Shown: positions 36,633-50,810 of the stretch, piece after piece
Layout of the letters: each line of letters begins with the position of its first letter
How positions within the stretch are numbered: position 1 is the stretch's first letter
NCBI RefSeq assembly: GCF_037038585.1
Contig: NC_092520.1
Location: forward strand, 188,646,604-188,710,603
Source of the DNA: Patagioenas fasciata
Taxonomy: Eukaryota > Chordata > Aves > Columbiformes > Columbidae
DNA length: 64,000 nt
Reading direction: 5' to 3'
The notes under the pieces: generated by a model
Seen by the model: the letters and a program-made list of their open reading frames with translations, nothing else
Database searches by the model: none
Told to the model about the DNA's origin: nothing
Made by a program: the position numbers and the translations under genes

Positions 36633-39600
36633 TAAAAAAAAATCTGCTTGTATCAGTACACTGAGTGAAGAATCAGACCTCTCAAATTCTCATACTTAGT
36701 CTTAATCAAACATTTTATATTTTTTGGCTGCTGTTATTGCTCATACTTGTAGTTCACTCAAAATCAATATACTTCTCAGTAGTATACTGACAGAGCCATT
36801 ATTTTTAACTGAAAGAGATATAACCTTCAAGTATGTTTAGTTAAGGCTAAGTAAGTCTCCAAATTACTTCTCTGTATTTCTCAGAACCGCTCTACAAAAC
36901 ACACGGAAAACCAGGCCATTCTTAACAGGAGGAAATTTCCATAAAAGAAAACAGGCTTTACTAAAACCAGAAGCTCTGATGAGCCTGAGAAGCATCTCTA
37001 TTTCTCAAGTGTCTCTTCCGAAGAAGGTGAGAGAGTGTTTGTGCTCTAGTCACCCAGCTGTTTCTCCAGGAAGATGCAAGAAGACATGAAATTAAGTCCT
37101 GAAGCTGAAAAGCAGTCTGGGGAAGTAAAATATATGTCTCCAATTTATTTATAGTGCTAACATCCCATGCAGAGATTGACAGGAAGATTCTGGCTTGCAG
37201 TAAGAAGGAGATTGGAGGAAAATACTGGGAGATAAACCTAACAGGAGTGGTTACAGTGCTTCAGTTGCAGGTCTCATAAAATAGATTGTCTTTCTAAGCT
37301 TTCTTGCAAAGGCATCTTGATATATTGCTTTCCAGCCTGTACTACATAAAACAATTGCTAAATACATAAACAAACACATCTCAAGCTCTCTGTATGATAA
37401 ATAAAGGCATCTCTCTCCTGCATGCCCATTAAAGATCACATGTCAGAGGACTGCTTTTCCTAGCTTCTTTGCTCAGGTAAAAGATGTCTAAGGGATCTTA
37501 GAAGCCTGACTGTAAACTGGAGCAGACTGTGTCTCTCAAGGACTCTTTGTGACTAGTTCTAACTAAGGTGAAGAGGGGCATTTCCATGGGAGCTTCATCC
37601 CAGTGCTGCGAAGCTTCTGGGCTGCACTGCCCTCCCTGAGAGATCCCTGTGGGATGCTGGATTTAGACCTGTAGGTCTATACAGGACCAGGGAAGGGGGA
37701 AATTCCTGCCTTTTCAGCAGATTTGGGAAGGCTTGAACCAGTCTTAACACACAGCTTTTGCTTCATATTCTGTATTGCTCTCAGAGGAAAGCGAATCAAC
37801 AAGGCTTTAGGTAGTACCAGATATGAGGCTTCAGGATACGTAGCACAGCAGGGAGCTTTTTGTTAGTTGTTGTGAATCACATGTAGATTCTCACTAGCCT
37901 ACAAACAGGGTAATCAATATGTGGTGCTTTCCTAATATGTTACAGAGAACGTACACGAATGACTGTCCATTTCTCACCAGGCATCCTCAGCCAGCAGCAA
38001 ATGTCAGAGTTGAAGAGGATGAAGGTTTCATCTCCTGAGGATATGAAGCAGGGAGCTGAGCAGCCTTTCTTTCGCTAAAGCAGTACTGTAGACATTCAAT
38101 ATCAAGAGAACCTTGTCCTCACTAGGTTGGACAATGTCAAGGAGGTAGATGATGGAAATGGAAGGCAGAGTGAAAATGACCGTCAAAGCTGTAAACAAAA
38201 AGCCAAACCAACCGCAAAACACACCCAAACAGACCAAGAAGGAACTTGCCCCTATCCCATTTTGTCTCTGTCATTTCCACCACTGAGGCATACACACGTT
38301 TACATTCACACATCAGTGGTATAGTAAAAATCTATATTAAAATTGCATAATAATTGTGTAGAAAAAAAGGGTACCCAAAAGGGAGCAGAAGAATGGTCTT
38401 CCTGTGGTGGCGTGAGGAGACTTTCTTTAAACAAGGAGCTCTCATAGCTCAGTAAGGTTCTTTGGAAAAGTCCCAGTATCTGCAACAAGAAAGATATCCA
38501 GAAAAGGCAGCAGTACAGAGAACAGTAGTCAATCAAACAAATTATTATTCTTTAACAACTATTTCATGAGTAAAAGATTCTTGTGAAACAGAGTGTATTA
38601 ACACCAAATGAAATAAATGTGGCAGATGTACAAAATAATGAAATCAGCTCAGAAACAGATGGTTTTAACTATCAGGTTTATCTTCCTGGGTGCTCTGAGA
38701 TCGTTATTGCCAGGAAATAGGGCCCAGATGATGCTTCCTTCTGTTGTATGTATATGACTGTTAATCATAACCAATGTGCAAAGGAAAAGGTGTCACCCAA
38801 TAACTGTGTGCTCAGCCACAACCACTGAATTATCCCCCTGCATAGCTTGCTGCTATAATGATGACAGCCATCTGGAGACAAAAATCAGCAAACTGGTTTT
38901 ACCTGGATGAGATTTTTATGGAGTTGTTAATCCTACCAGGGAAATGGCAAAGGCATCAGATGGCTCGAGTGAAATCCTTGTCCTGCTAACTTCAGCAGCA
39001 AAACCTTCTCTGGCTTCAAAGTAGGTAGATGAATTTCCCTTGTGATTCCCTTCTGAGATCAACCACTGCCTCAGTGTTTACAAGTGCTTCTCTGTATCTA
39101 AGTTTCCCCTTTTGAAATGTGAATTTGCTGCACAATCTCTTTAGCAATGCAGTTTGAGGTCTATGATGGAAAGGACAGTGAAGTACTTAATAAATTTATT
39201 AGAAGGCATAATCTCCTCATATGAGTTATCACAGCTGGAAAATAAAATGAGATTCCAGGCATGAAAACTTTCCTGAAGCAGAAGACATGTCGCTTATTTG
39301 TGCTCCTTTTTCCTTGAGTTGTGGAGGCTTTCTTTTGGACACCCAGTTTTGGTATCTTCCATGTTGTGATGGCCTGAAGACAGAAATGAGGTTGGAGTCT
39401 GGAAGAATTAGTAATCTCATGTAAGGATGGTGGAAAATAAAGTAAGAGACCTGAACTTAATTGGAAAAAGCCGTTTGGAAGAGATTACAATCACATCGCT
39501 AATTCTTTACCAAATGTCATTAAGTCCAGTCAGGTACTGAGATCTGTTTAGATTGTTCCTGGATTTGCCCTTTTTACTTTTGCAAGATGAGGAAGAGTCT

Positions 39601-42600
39601 TAATTTCTATTTGCTAGGTGCTTTGAGCATTGAGATAAGAGATACAAGTGTAAAAGATGATGTTTATTAACATTTTATAAAATCCTAATCAAAATTGTTA
39701 CTATCCTTATTTGTTACAGGCTTTCACAATGTTGCAACTTATAAATTAAAAACAATATCTATGTCAAAATGTCTAATAGGAGTCTAGTTTGTTAGAGGAT
39801 TTTTTCATTTATTGTTGTATGAAAGGCCAAAATAGAGGAAGTATCTTGGTGGAAAATTTCGTCCAGAAGAGGTTACAGACAAACAGATTGGGAAAAGAAT
39901 TAGCCTCAGTAAGATAGGTTATCTTCTTCATTTAATGTCAGGAGTTCTAAACACAATCTTTTTCTAGTTGGGGGAGAAAAAAAAAAAAGCCTGTCCAGAA
40001 CTTATTTCAGATTAACAATGTACCTTGACCTTGAAACAAGCCAGTAAATTATCCCATTTTTTGTGGGTCAGAAAAAGAGGGGGAAAATGCTGCCCGGGGT
40101 CATGAGCCTAAAAATCATTGAGCAACTGCAGCTGGTAACCTGCACGTAGCACTGGGTGCAGAGTTGTCCTGAAGGTTTCACTACGGGAGCAAACACCTTT
40201 GGAGCAGTTCTTGAGCTGAATCAAACAACCAAAATCTAATGAAACCCCTCATCTTAAGTAATAGTATGGGTAAATGCTTGGTGCTACGCACAAAGGCTTA
40301 GCTGCTGAGCTGCTCACTGGAGTTGGAAAGCTAAATCTGCCGACTGGAAATCCACTCCTTGGAGTCCATTTTAAGCATAAGTTAGCTGGGAAACTGCCCA
40401 GAGAGTCTGTGGCTCAGCATCACATAAAAGTGAGAAATGGGGGAAGAAAAGCTGGTAGAAGAAGAAAAAAAAATGCAATAAGTGAATTTTGCTTTTTCTA
40501 ATATATATTCTAGCACGTACTCTTTTCTGACATCAGAAGGTGGATTATAATAAATTCTACTGTTTTACTCTTTGAATCATGAGTCAGAAATGAAGTTACA
40601 TAAGGTGCAGTATGTGTGATTGATGACATGAACTCTTGCTGTGCCATTGTGTTTGCTCAGAGCAGTGAATGCTGATACCTGCAGCTCTGGCACAGAGCAC
40701 CTCTGTCCCCAGCATCCCCCCCAATGAACGGCACTGTGCCCGGGGCAAGATACTGCAAAGCCTATGATAAGGAAGCAGAGTTAGATCTTGAGCCCTTTAG
40801 CACTGAGTTGGTTTTAACCTCTTAGTTCTTTTTTATGGAAGAAGGAGCACTGTGGCTCTCCAGCTCCCTGGTAGTGCATGGGAGGAGCTGAGTCTGTCAG
40901 GATGGGATAGGAAGTGGCAGTACCTGTAGGAATTTAACACACATTTGGAAAATCTAAGAGTAGGCAAAAATAAGGCACATGCGTTTTAAAGCATGTGGAG
41001 ACATGCAAAGGTACACAGAAGGTAAATGTGTATTTCTGCATCTGTGGGGCTTGGGGGTCATGGCACCGTAGCCCATTGCTACGAGGGAAGGTCCCCCCAC
41101 ACTGCTCCTCTTGCTGGCTGTGCCACCTGGGCAACATCGCTTCCATTAGATGACTTTGTGCGGGGACAGCCTGCATTGTCCCTCGCCTGGGCTTGGCATA
41201 CAGCACTGGGCACCTTTCTCAGTTACTGATTTCAGCTTCTTGGGGCTCCCTTTCAAAGCAGGGTTTGGTCATACAGAGGCAATGCCGCCCCAAAGTGAAA
41301 GGGGCAGCTGCTGCGACCTCCTCGGGTTATCCTCATGGACGGGCAGTCTCCACGAGCCCCTGTACCTTCACCCCACCAGGCAGTACAGAAATCTATTGCG
41401 GACTTCATTATTGCCATAGAGCCGTGGCAGTGACACAATTTCCTTTTCTTTAACAGGGTTCTTTTCCTTCAAGGTCGAGAGAACTCTTAATTCTTCCTTT
41501 AAACAAAATAAGTGGCTATATTTCCTGATCATTGTGCCTTCTCCTTCAAATCTGTTTGTTCATCAATCACTTTATTTTGGAATTTCTTCCCTGGCTTTTC
41601 AGCTGAACTACAGAGAAATCTGATTTTAGGGAAAGCTTTGCAAAATTATTTACTGAGAAAAAAAAATAAGTTGTTCTGTGTCAATGGGGACTTTGACCAG
41701 AGTTTTACCCATCATCATTCATCATGCAGTTGGCCCACTGTTGTTCACCATAGAATTAGATTCTATAAGGAGAAATGGCAAATTCTGCTGAATTCTTCAG
41801 AAATGGGTGGTGTTATCTATTCCTGACAGAAAAGGCGTAAACAGACATTTTGCATTCTGGTTCCTTATCCCTTCTGAGGCCATTGCCAGTGCATGCAGAT
41901 GGGATAGGATAGGAGGATACATCTGCTCTGCTTTTTTCAAATGACATTACAAGTTGAAACTAAATTGAGCTAGATGACAGCCAGAATGAATAATTTACAA
42001 GTCAAAGCAGAAGGAGCTGCAGTGGAGGCAAGCAAGGGGATGCACATCACAGAAATGAAGGCAAGAAGAGTCTTTAAAAAAACTACTGCAGCAGGAAAGT
42101 AAAAAAATGGCCATGTGAGCTGGAAGCTGGTGTGTTTGGGAAATGAACTTAGAAACTGCAGGTTTGCCCTGGAGAGATGGAGGCACAAATAATTCAGCTC
42201 TTCAAAGCCACGTGACCACCTCAGCTAATCTGGTGTATGGAGAGCACTTAGGCTTCCACTGATGCTGGCCTTGAGCAGAAAATCTTAATGAGCCCATCTG
42301 CCAGCAGAGCCTCTGTGCTTTCCCTGTCAGCTCTGTGGAGTGCTCCTGGTGATAAACATTTCAAAAAAAAAGGGAGTATAACCGTGGTGAAAAGAATTCC
42401 ATCTGCACAGAGCAAACCAGAGAAAGAAACAGCAGTCTGCACTGAAAGAAAATGACACTGTTAATGCCTGTCAACAAAGAATCCCAGGCTTGTTTCATTT
42501 TCTATTTTGATTTTGCTTTGTTTTTTTCTGCTTTTTCAATCTTACCGGTCAGGATTTGGCAGAAATTGCTTGGTTCTATATGAAATAAGTGTGAAACTGC

Positions 42601-45600
42601 AGGATAACAATTCTTTTTCCCCTTTGCAGCCCAGCTGATTGCAAGCTTGGCTCGGGATGTCAGGGAGGCTTTCCAGCCCCTGAGAATGTCCTGGGCCACT
42701 TCAGTGAAGAGGCCTCTCCTTAACCACTCCTTGGGGGCTGTTTTCAAACACCCAGGCAGCACGCTGGAACTCTGCCTGGGCTTTAATTATTCATTTGAAT
42801 TTCTGTGCGACATGTTTATTGTAATTTTGCCTCAGTGATGCTTATCCGACATTGCTGCCTCTGCAGTATTTGCCTGCATTTCCCAAAACCTGAATATGGG
42901 AAAAACGTCTGCAGCATTTTGTGACACTTCAGTTCTCTTGACGTGTATCAATGCAGTCGGCATTTTCTCTCAGCATTGACAGCAGTGGGACTGGCAGATG
43001 GGGCAAAAAGAGCTTTGTTTTTCTAAACAATGTCCTCTTGCCTTCCTTTTTTGCTTTGCCTCATAGGAGCAATCAAGCATAGGATTAAAAATGTTTCCTT
43101 GTTTTTGAAAACCAAGAAGAACAACATATTTAAAATTGCAGCAAAAACCACTACAAGTCATCAGCCTTGCGGGTTTCTAGCTCTGGTTTGAGACTAACTA
43201 ATCTCTGAAGGATTTACCTATTTGGCAGTATTAAATTAACTTGGGAAAACTGACAATATTAAATTAATTTGGGAAAAATCCCATGGAAAAAAAAAAGGCA
43301 GCTTTAGGGAAAAGATAATGTGTCTGTGGCATTTAGTTAATCACCCAAATTACGAGTGTACTTCATGAGCAACGAACCTGGAGTAGTTTCCTCAGGAGTT
43401 TTACTCCTCAACAAAAGGAAACCACCACTTTGGAGAAGTCTAAAAACCTATTATAACATTTCAAATTCAAGAAGTGCATTTTTTCCACAAGGCCATGTTC
43501 ATAACTCCCAGGCTAAAGAAGACTGGATTTATTTACTTAATCTGAAAATTAAATGTCTTCAAGACAAAGGATTTATTAATGGGGAAAAAAAAATCTGGGT
43601 TTTGAAAAACAGTTCAATTTTTTTTAGTGTTATGCTTCACTGAGAAAATTGCAAATGCTTTTGGGAAAGGCTTAATGCAAGATTCCTTTATTGATGCATT
43701 CATGCAAGAATAAATAAATCTTGCCCCACTGCATGTCAGCCAAATACATTTTTCGATACGGCTATGGAATGGTAACATCTCTTGATACCATTTCAAGCTT
43801 GCCGACCTGTTGGCATCTCCTGCCTTTGACTTCTGCTGCCAGTATCAGCTCTGGGCTTGGCTCTGCTGGCGAGCTGTAGCGTGTATTCGGGCATCACGCA
43901 GTTTCCTTCAGGCAGCAATGCCTTAACAAGCCCGGATGGTTTTCCTTGAATCCTGTGACTATTTTCGGAATTTGGGACCTTTCTGCTCAGTGGCAGCTCT
44001 TCACCATGTGAAATACTAGTTGCATAATATGAAAAATAGCTCTTCAAGGGACCCATTCCTTAGTAGTGCTAATATTGCTGAAGCTTTGAAGAACCTCCTT
44101 TGGGGAGCTATTATTATTTTTAAAAAGTAACGAAGATAATAGCGAGATGGTAGTCAAATCAGGGAGAGCCAAGCCCAGCACAGTGGGTTAGGTGTAGTCT
44201 TCACTTTTTCTGTTGTAGGGAGTTTTTAAGGCTGCAAAGCTGTGTTAGTTTTTTGTTCTAATTAGCCTTACATACCTTCTCATGCTCTCCTTCCTCTTAC
44301 AAAGCCTTTATGTAATGTGAGCAGGCAAGTCTGCTTCGTGGGCCACCATAGCTTAGGCTACCGTGCTGTCCTGGTACAGGCCGGACCAAGATGAGGTCTA
44401 CTGGAAAGCACTGAATGAAATACCTTTCTTTGGGAAGAATCAGCTATTTTCTGTAATGCCTTTTTGGTCGGGAGGATGATAGTATCAGAAACAGCCCTTG
44501 GAGAAGGCCAGAACAATTCAGCTTGCTGGTGTCTTCAGACAGTGCTACATGTAAGTGAAGAAACCAACAGCGGGGCGATAAATAAGTGCAAAGATCTCTG
44601 CTGCTCCTGCACACAAAATGTTACTTAGGTCTCTTCCCAAACCACAGGCAGGGAGCCCAGGCCCCAAAACACTGCATTGAAAGACTCGCAGACAAACCAG
44701 CCGTGAAGCTGGGAGCAGAAGCCAAAGTGTATTGCAAATTCCATGTTGCTGCAGTATTATATATCCCTAAGTGCATCTCTCTAATGGGCACTTCTAGCCA
44801 GAAAGTCAGCTCCCCTTCGCTCAGTGGTATTTCGTGCTTTGAATAATGAGCAATAAGGGTTTTGTTGGTCATTTAAATGCCACAATTCCAAGCACTTAAA
44901 CACACTTAGCAGGTTCCGAATCTCTCTGTTTCTGAGCCAAGTGGCATTTTGAAAAACTTTAAGTTAAGTAGTCAACCACAATAATTTTGCTTTCTCTCTT
45001 TGAGATTTCTGTACCAGAGTGCACTTTGAATGTATGGCTGTATTGATTTTGGTATTCTGCCATTCTCAAAGTTTTCTTCTGTTTCTTTCTGCTGAAGCAG
45101 TTGTTCATTGAGATGCATGTGTTCAGAAGCAAATCATCTCCATGTGCTGCACACTTGGAGATCACTTTCCTATTGCTCTTTTTCAAGGGCCAGAGAGGAA
45201 GCTAGTACTTAACCACATGTGTAGGGAAACCTGGGAGTGGATGTGAGGTCCTCTGGTTGTTGAATCATTCTGCTGATGTTCCCCTCCCCCAAAAAGTCCA
45301 GAAACTTCTGCAACTGCATTAAGAGAAAACATGGAAAGTTTTAGCTTAAAAGACAGTTTTTGCAGGGTGGTCTGAGTAGGTCAACTTAAAGGATGGCAGA
45401 AAAAAATCCCAGTGCAGTGGTTATCATAATTAACCACCAGTATCTGAGAATTAGCATAGCCATGGTTACTAGTCCTAGATACAGTAATGTGAACAGAAGA
45501 GGAACAAGCAGATGCAGGAAAACCACAGCACTTTGATGGGCTGTTTTTGCAGCGAGGCCTTCTCTAGTCCCTTAGTGCAATGGCGAAGTACCGTTCAGTT

Positions 45601-48600
45601 GTGTTCAGAAATGAGAACAGGCAACGGTCACCGGGTTTGCTTGGTGCTCATGTCTTACCCACCAGTGGAGAATGGAAAGCCGAGCTCCTGGGGTTCGTCT
45701 CACCTTGGTGACTCAATGCCTGCCTGACCAGACTTTCAAAACCAGTTTCTACTTGCAGACATTTGATTTGAGGCATCTTGGCCTGATTCTTGAGGAACTT
45801 GGAGTTCCCATAGCTCAGGTCAAAGGGGGAACCTGCAAAGAGGATCTTCAACCATTACCTGTCTGTTTAGAGATCCAGTGTGCATGATGCAGTGGAAGGG
45901 AAGAGCAGTGTTGCTAACCAGCCATGCTTCTAGCATGCCCTCCCTTTAGCTCAGCATCTTTCTCACAGGCCAGTGCACAAAAAACAGTGCAAAACCAAAG
46001 ACATAGCCTGCTAATCACAAAGAGAAAGACTTTTTTTCTTTTTTTTTAAAGTTGCTTCATGGTATCTGCAACCCAGCTATAGTTTAATGTCATCACATGC
46101 AGAATATGTCCCTAGAGTTATTTACTAAAATGTGGCGGTGCACTCTTCAGCTGCTTGATGTCCACCTAGAGAATCCAGACAGGCATTTACTTTCACAGGG
46201 TCCAGGATGGACCTAAATGTGGGGGTTCCAAATACAGCTGAATGTTTTACCTAGACTTTGAATTTTGAAGATGTAGCCCACACAATATCTGACTGGGTCA
46301 ACAACAGGGGTGACAACAGAGGTAACAGTAAGTCCTGCACTGGTGTTATTTCTCCTGCAAGCTTCTTGTCTATCAGGCATGCCACATTGGGCTAATTTAA
46401 TCCTGCATTTTTCACTTCTCTCTCTATGCAGTTTGGCTTTAGAGGAAAAGAGATCTGACAGCAGCTGGTGGGTAGCACAGAGTGGTGGGGTTAGTGTATT
46501 TTTGTGATATTTCTGAGCAGCCTGATGGCTGCAGCAGGTCGAGTAACCGTTCTGCATGGGGCTAAGGCAGTTCGGCCTGCAAGGCCTGCCCCAGCTCTTC
46601 TGTGCTCCCTTCTACCTTCATGAGGAGACCTGCCTCTGGAAAGATTCAGTAATTTTAAACAGAAGAAAGGAAAATTAAAGAAGGCACTATTGGACAGAAT
46701 GCTGTTTCATAGTTGCTTTCAGACAGGTCAGCCATGGCTCATGTTTGAAATGAAAACCATCAAATACTCAGGAAGAAAAATAGTGAGTGACTTGTGCTGC
46801 CTTTTCACCCAGGATTTCATCAAAGGTTAAATCAAACAGCATCATTATTGTTCATGGTAACAGGAGAGTTAGTGGCATTTTATTTGTCTTCTTATTAAAC
46901 AAAACAAGCTTTAAAACTGTGGACAGTCCAGTTTTGTCTAGGGGACACACAAGACCTTTGGAGGAAATGGCACTGGAGGGAGACTCCCTGCCTGCAGAGA
47001 TGGGAGGACCACCCTGGCCACAAAATGGTCGTGTTTTGAAAGTCTGTAACTTCATGCTATACTTCCATAAGGCCGTGTGAAAGGGGTGCTCCCTCAGCCT
47101 CCGCTGTGCCATTTGCCATGCATTTGGTTGGAAATTCTTTCTCTGGAGCTCACTCTATTGAAAATCTTCCTTATTCAAAATTCTCCCCCAGAGTTTGTCT
47201 CCTCATCAGTCAGGTGCTGACTGCAGATTGCAGTTCTGTCTATGACGTTACTGCAGAACCTTTTCCATTTTAATAAGTTTTGGGTGTCCCAAGAGACTGG
47301 TAGACAATGGAAATTATACAGTGCTTGTCAAACCTGCTGCTGTGCTTTCTTTGAAATACCCAAAAATGGAGGCAAAGATGTACGTTTTCTGATGAACTTC
47401 TTTTCCATTTGGTACAATTACTGTGTGAGTCACTCAGTTTTAAGAATACTGAAGGGGAAAGTTAATTATTAGATACATAAGAATAATGAATCACACTCGA
47501 TGGAAAATTTGTTTTTCCCTTCTTTTTGTGCCACATTACCCAGATCATCAATTACTGAAAAAAAAAAATCTCTGCCACTTACAGAAATTTATCATAGGTA
47601 GAAATTTCTCGTAGGAGAGAAATGGCATCAACACCCTATTGATTTTGCAAGTAGGAAGGATAGATGAGCTTTCAATGACAGGATAATGATATTAGCTATT
47701 GTAGATCTCCAGGGAGTTTTCAAGAGGTTGCTGGCGCTAATTATGAAAATATTTTCCAGTCACCTCTATTCCACGAAGCACCTTGCATTTTTTTGTGTGT
47801 GAAGAGATCAGCACCTTAGAGACTCTCAAAATAGTTGTGCGATACAGAGTGAGGCTATCAAGATTAGAACAGAAGTATCTCAAATAAAATATTTCTCCAG
47901 ACTTAAAAAAAAAAGTATCTGAAAACGTCAAAATTTTAGTCAAGATGTACATTTTAGCCGTATTTTCTAATTTTTTTCATTGCTGAAACAATTTTTTGGA
48001 TGCATAATAGATGTTGATTCACATCTTTGTATGCCTATGAATGCCACACATGAGGAAGGATGGAAGATGTAGCACCGCTTATATCTGTAGATTTATTGCT
48101 TATATCAAATCCTGCCTGGCACAAAAGGAGGCACAAAAGAACAGGGCAGGGCAGCCGAGCGTGCTTTGTCCATGTGCCTTTTTTTGTCCTGGCATGGGAA
48201 TAGCTCCTCTGAGAGAGGTTCCCGGATAATGGGAACCAATGGGATATTTTCTCTTTTGTGGAACCACTACTTTTGTGGTGGTGAAAACTCTTTGCATGAT
48301 TTGTCTCTCTAGAGTAGATTAGCCTTTGTTATCTCTGGCACTGGAATTAATCACTGTGGCAAACTTTTAGTTTTGAGTATTCTTTAGACAGCTAATGAAC
48401 CAAAATAAAAAAAGATTCAATGGAGCTGTTACCTCCCTGAGTGTTGCATGAAAGAAGAGCACAAAACTTACCCTGTTCTATTGAGAGAACTGTGCTGGTC
48501 TGGCACTTGGAACACAAGCCATTAATTGTCTTAAATGACTGCAGATAATGAGGTTCAGTAATTGGCTTTTGTTCTAATACAGCTTTGAAAGGCTAAACCA

Positions 48601-50792
48601 CATAAATCTGTGTAATGCCTCAGAATAAATGGCAGTTAAGGTAACAGGTAGGTTTGACTTCACAAACAGTGCCTGTCCAAACTGGATAAAGCCGTACCAG
48701 TTCAGTTACGTGAGTGGTTAGTTGATGTTAAAAGTAATTTTAGAATATGGATTTGTTTGAACACTTTGATGTGGAGAGTGGAAAAAAGAAGGTCATTTTG
48801 TTTCAGTGCTTAGGTACATTTTTGCAGTGAAATACTTTACTATTGATGTTCAATAGAGCCAAATTACTGTGTGCTTTAAATGGAAGACATAAAGGTCTTA
48901 AAATCATCTACCTGATAAACTGTGCAGCAGCTATACTCTGAAGAGCTCAGTATAATCCTGCTTTCTTTTACAAGTATGCATCTAGAAGAAGGTAGACAAT
49001 GTCTATACATGGTGATGCTGTGCAGTCACATGAGAGACCGTCAGGGAATGCAGCCTCATTTGACTGTAGCATCACATCAGGATTTCCCCTGCTTTGGTGT
49101 TGGGGAAATTGCTGATACGCACACATGCTGATGTACATGTGATTAGAGAAGGAAGCCACATGTTAACTGTGAAGGTGCCTCTTCCAATGTCTGGACTAGT
49201 TCTGGCTACAAAGACACCTTGTAGCATTGCACAGTGAAGGAAATCCCCCATTGCAAATCTGAGAGAGTGCTTCCTCATGCAGTGCAACACTGAAATTAAA
49301 ATTAGCACAAGGACTCACAGGTTTCTTGAAGCTTTAAAACCTGCAGGAAAAACATGTATAATGACGGTGTTTCAAATCAATTTGCAAGCAACCTGATTTT
49401 AGAGGAATTTAAGTTGAAAGTGTTGCAAGAGAATTTGACTAAGATCCAGGCAACAACCCAATTTTACACATTGACATTTGTAAAAATCCAAATATTAATG
49501 TCTCTACTCAATACGTCATTGCTCGTCCTTCGTGCCTCATTCTTATTTGGCCCAGTTCCTCCCTTCCACCTGTACATTACTAATAGCAGGACTCTGCTTT
49601 TAGCATTAAGACACTGTGATGATCATAAAGAAATGCACAGTTCAGTCCATGACAGCTAAGGGCTGTGAGGTCGTTGGAAATTGTTTCTCCCTTGTTTTCT
49701 TCTTCTTTAAATGGAAAAGCTGTGGAGTTTTGTTGTTGTTGTTTGTTTAGTCTTCAGTTTTTTTAACAGGGTTTTTGCTGCCAATGTATTAGCAAATATT
49801 GGTGTTCATGCAGCATGTTCTGCAATTAAGAGGAGCTGTATAATTAACTCATGTCACCACTGCATTGTGAAACCAAGAGCAAATGTCTCTATACCTTGGC
49901 AGGGGCAACTATATGGCAGCAAATTTGCATAATGATAGTTGCTGGTTTTGATTTTTCCCCCACACTTTTATTCTCCCCAAATCCACAAGGTAGGGAGTTC
50001 ATGATCCCAGACAAATGGAATAGCAACAATGTTGTGCTTGAGCCTAGCTATCCTAAGTTGGTTTTAGTATTTAAATTCATAAAAGAGAATGTTTCTCTTG
50101 GAGTGGGTATAGTGCATCCTTGCCAGTACATCCAACTGGGGGAAGGTGTAGCAGCTGACCTGAGCAGGACACTCTGGGAAAATATAGTTGGGAATGGGAA
50201 TCTTTAGTAGCATCTTATGTTAGGTAAGTGCCTTAGTTTGTGAGACAAGTCTTTGGGGTGTATTTGATACCAGGGAATAACTTGTTGACAGTATCTTTTC
50301 CTAAGTGACCAAAGCTGTTAGTGTCGCCAGTCAGATTTCTCCCAGTGAAAAGATACTTCTTAATTGCAAACCATCATTGCTAAAGTAAAAATAGCCTTTA
50401 TTTACATTAATGTTGTGTGTGCCATTTCTTGTGTGTCTTTTTTTGCTTTTGCTGTTCTGTGTCTATATTCTTCTTTCTATGTATGTTATTTTTTGTTGTA
50501 ATTGCATTTTAAAATTTCCTTTTAACTCATCTCTGTATTATACTTTTCTCTCTCTGTTTTTTTTTTTTTTCTTTTCCCTTCTCCAAGTCACAGTAGTGTC
50601 TAAGTAGCTTTTTGTCTTCCAGATCTGGTTTTCCTTGATTCACCTGTGCGTCCTTCTGCCCTCAGTTCTGTGATGGCTCTTGTCTCTTAGCATTTATGTT
50701 TCTCTGTATTTTATTGTCAGTAGGGATGGGCAATCTTGATCTCTAACAGGCTGAATGGTTAATGCACTCCGAAGGACATGGTATATTAATTT

Positions 50793-50810
50793 TATATATA
50801 TATATATATA
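50793..50810. repeat. (TA)9 microsatellite
   Basis: A perfect TA dinucleotide run inside AT-rich intron. Confidence 0.95.
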
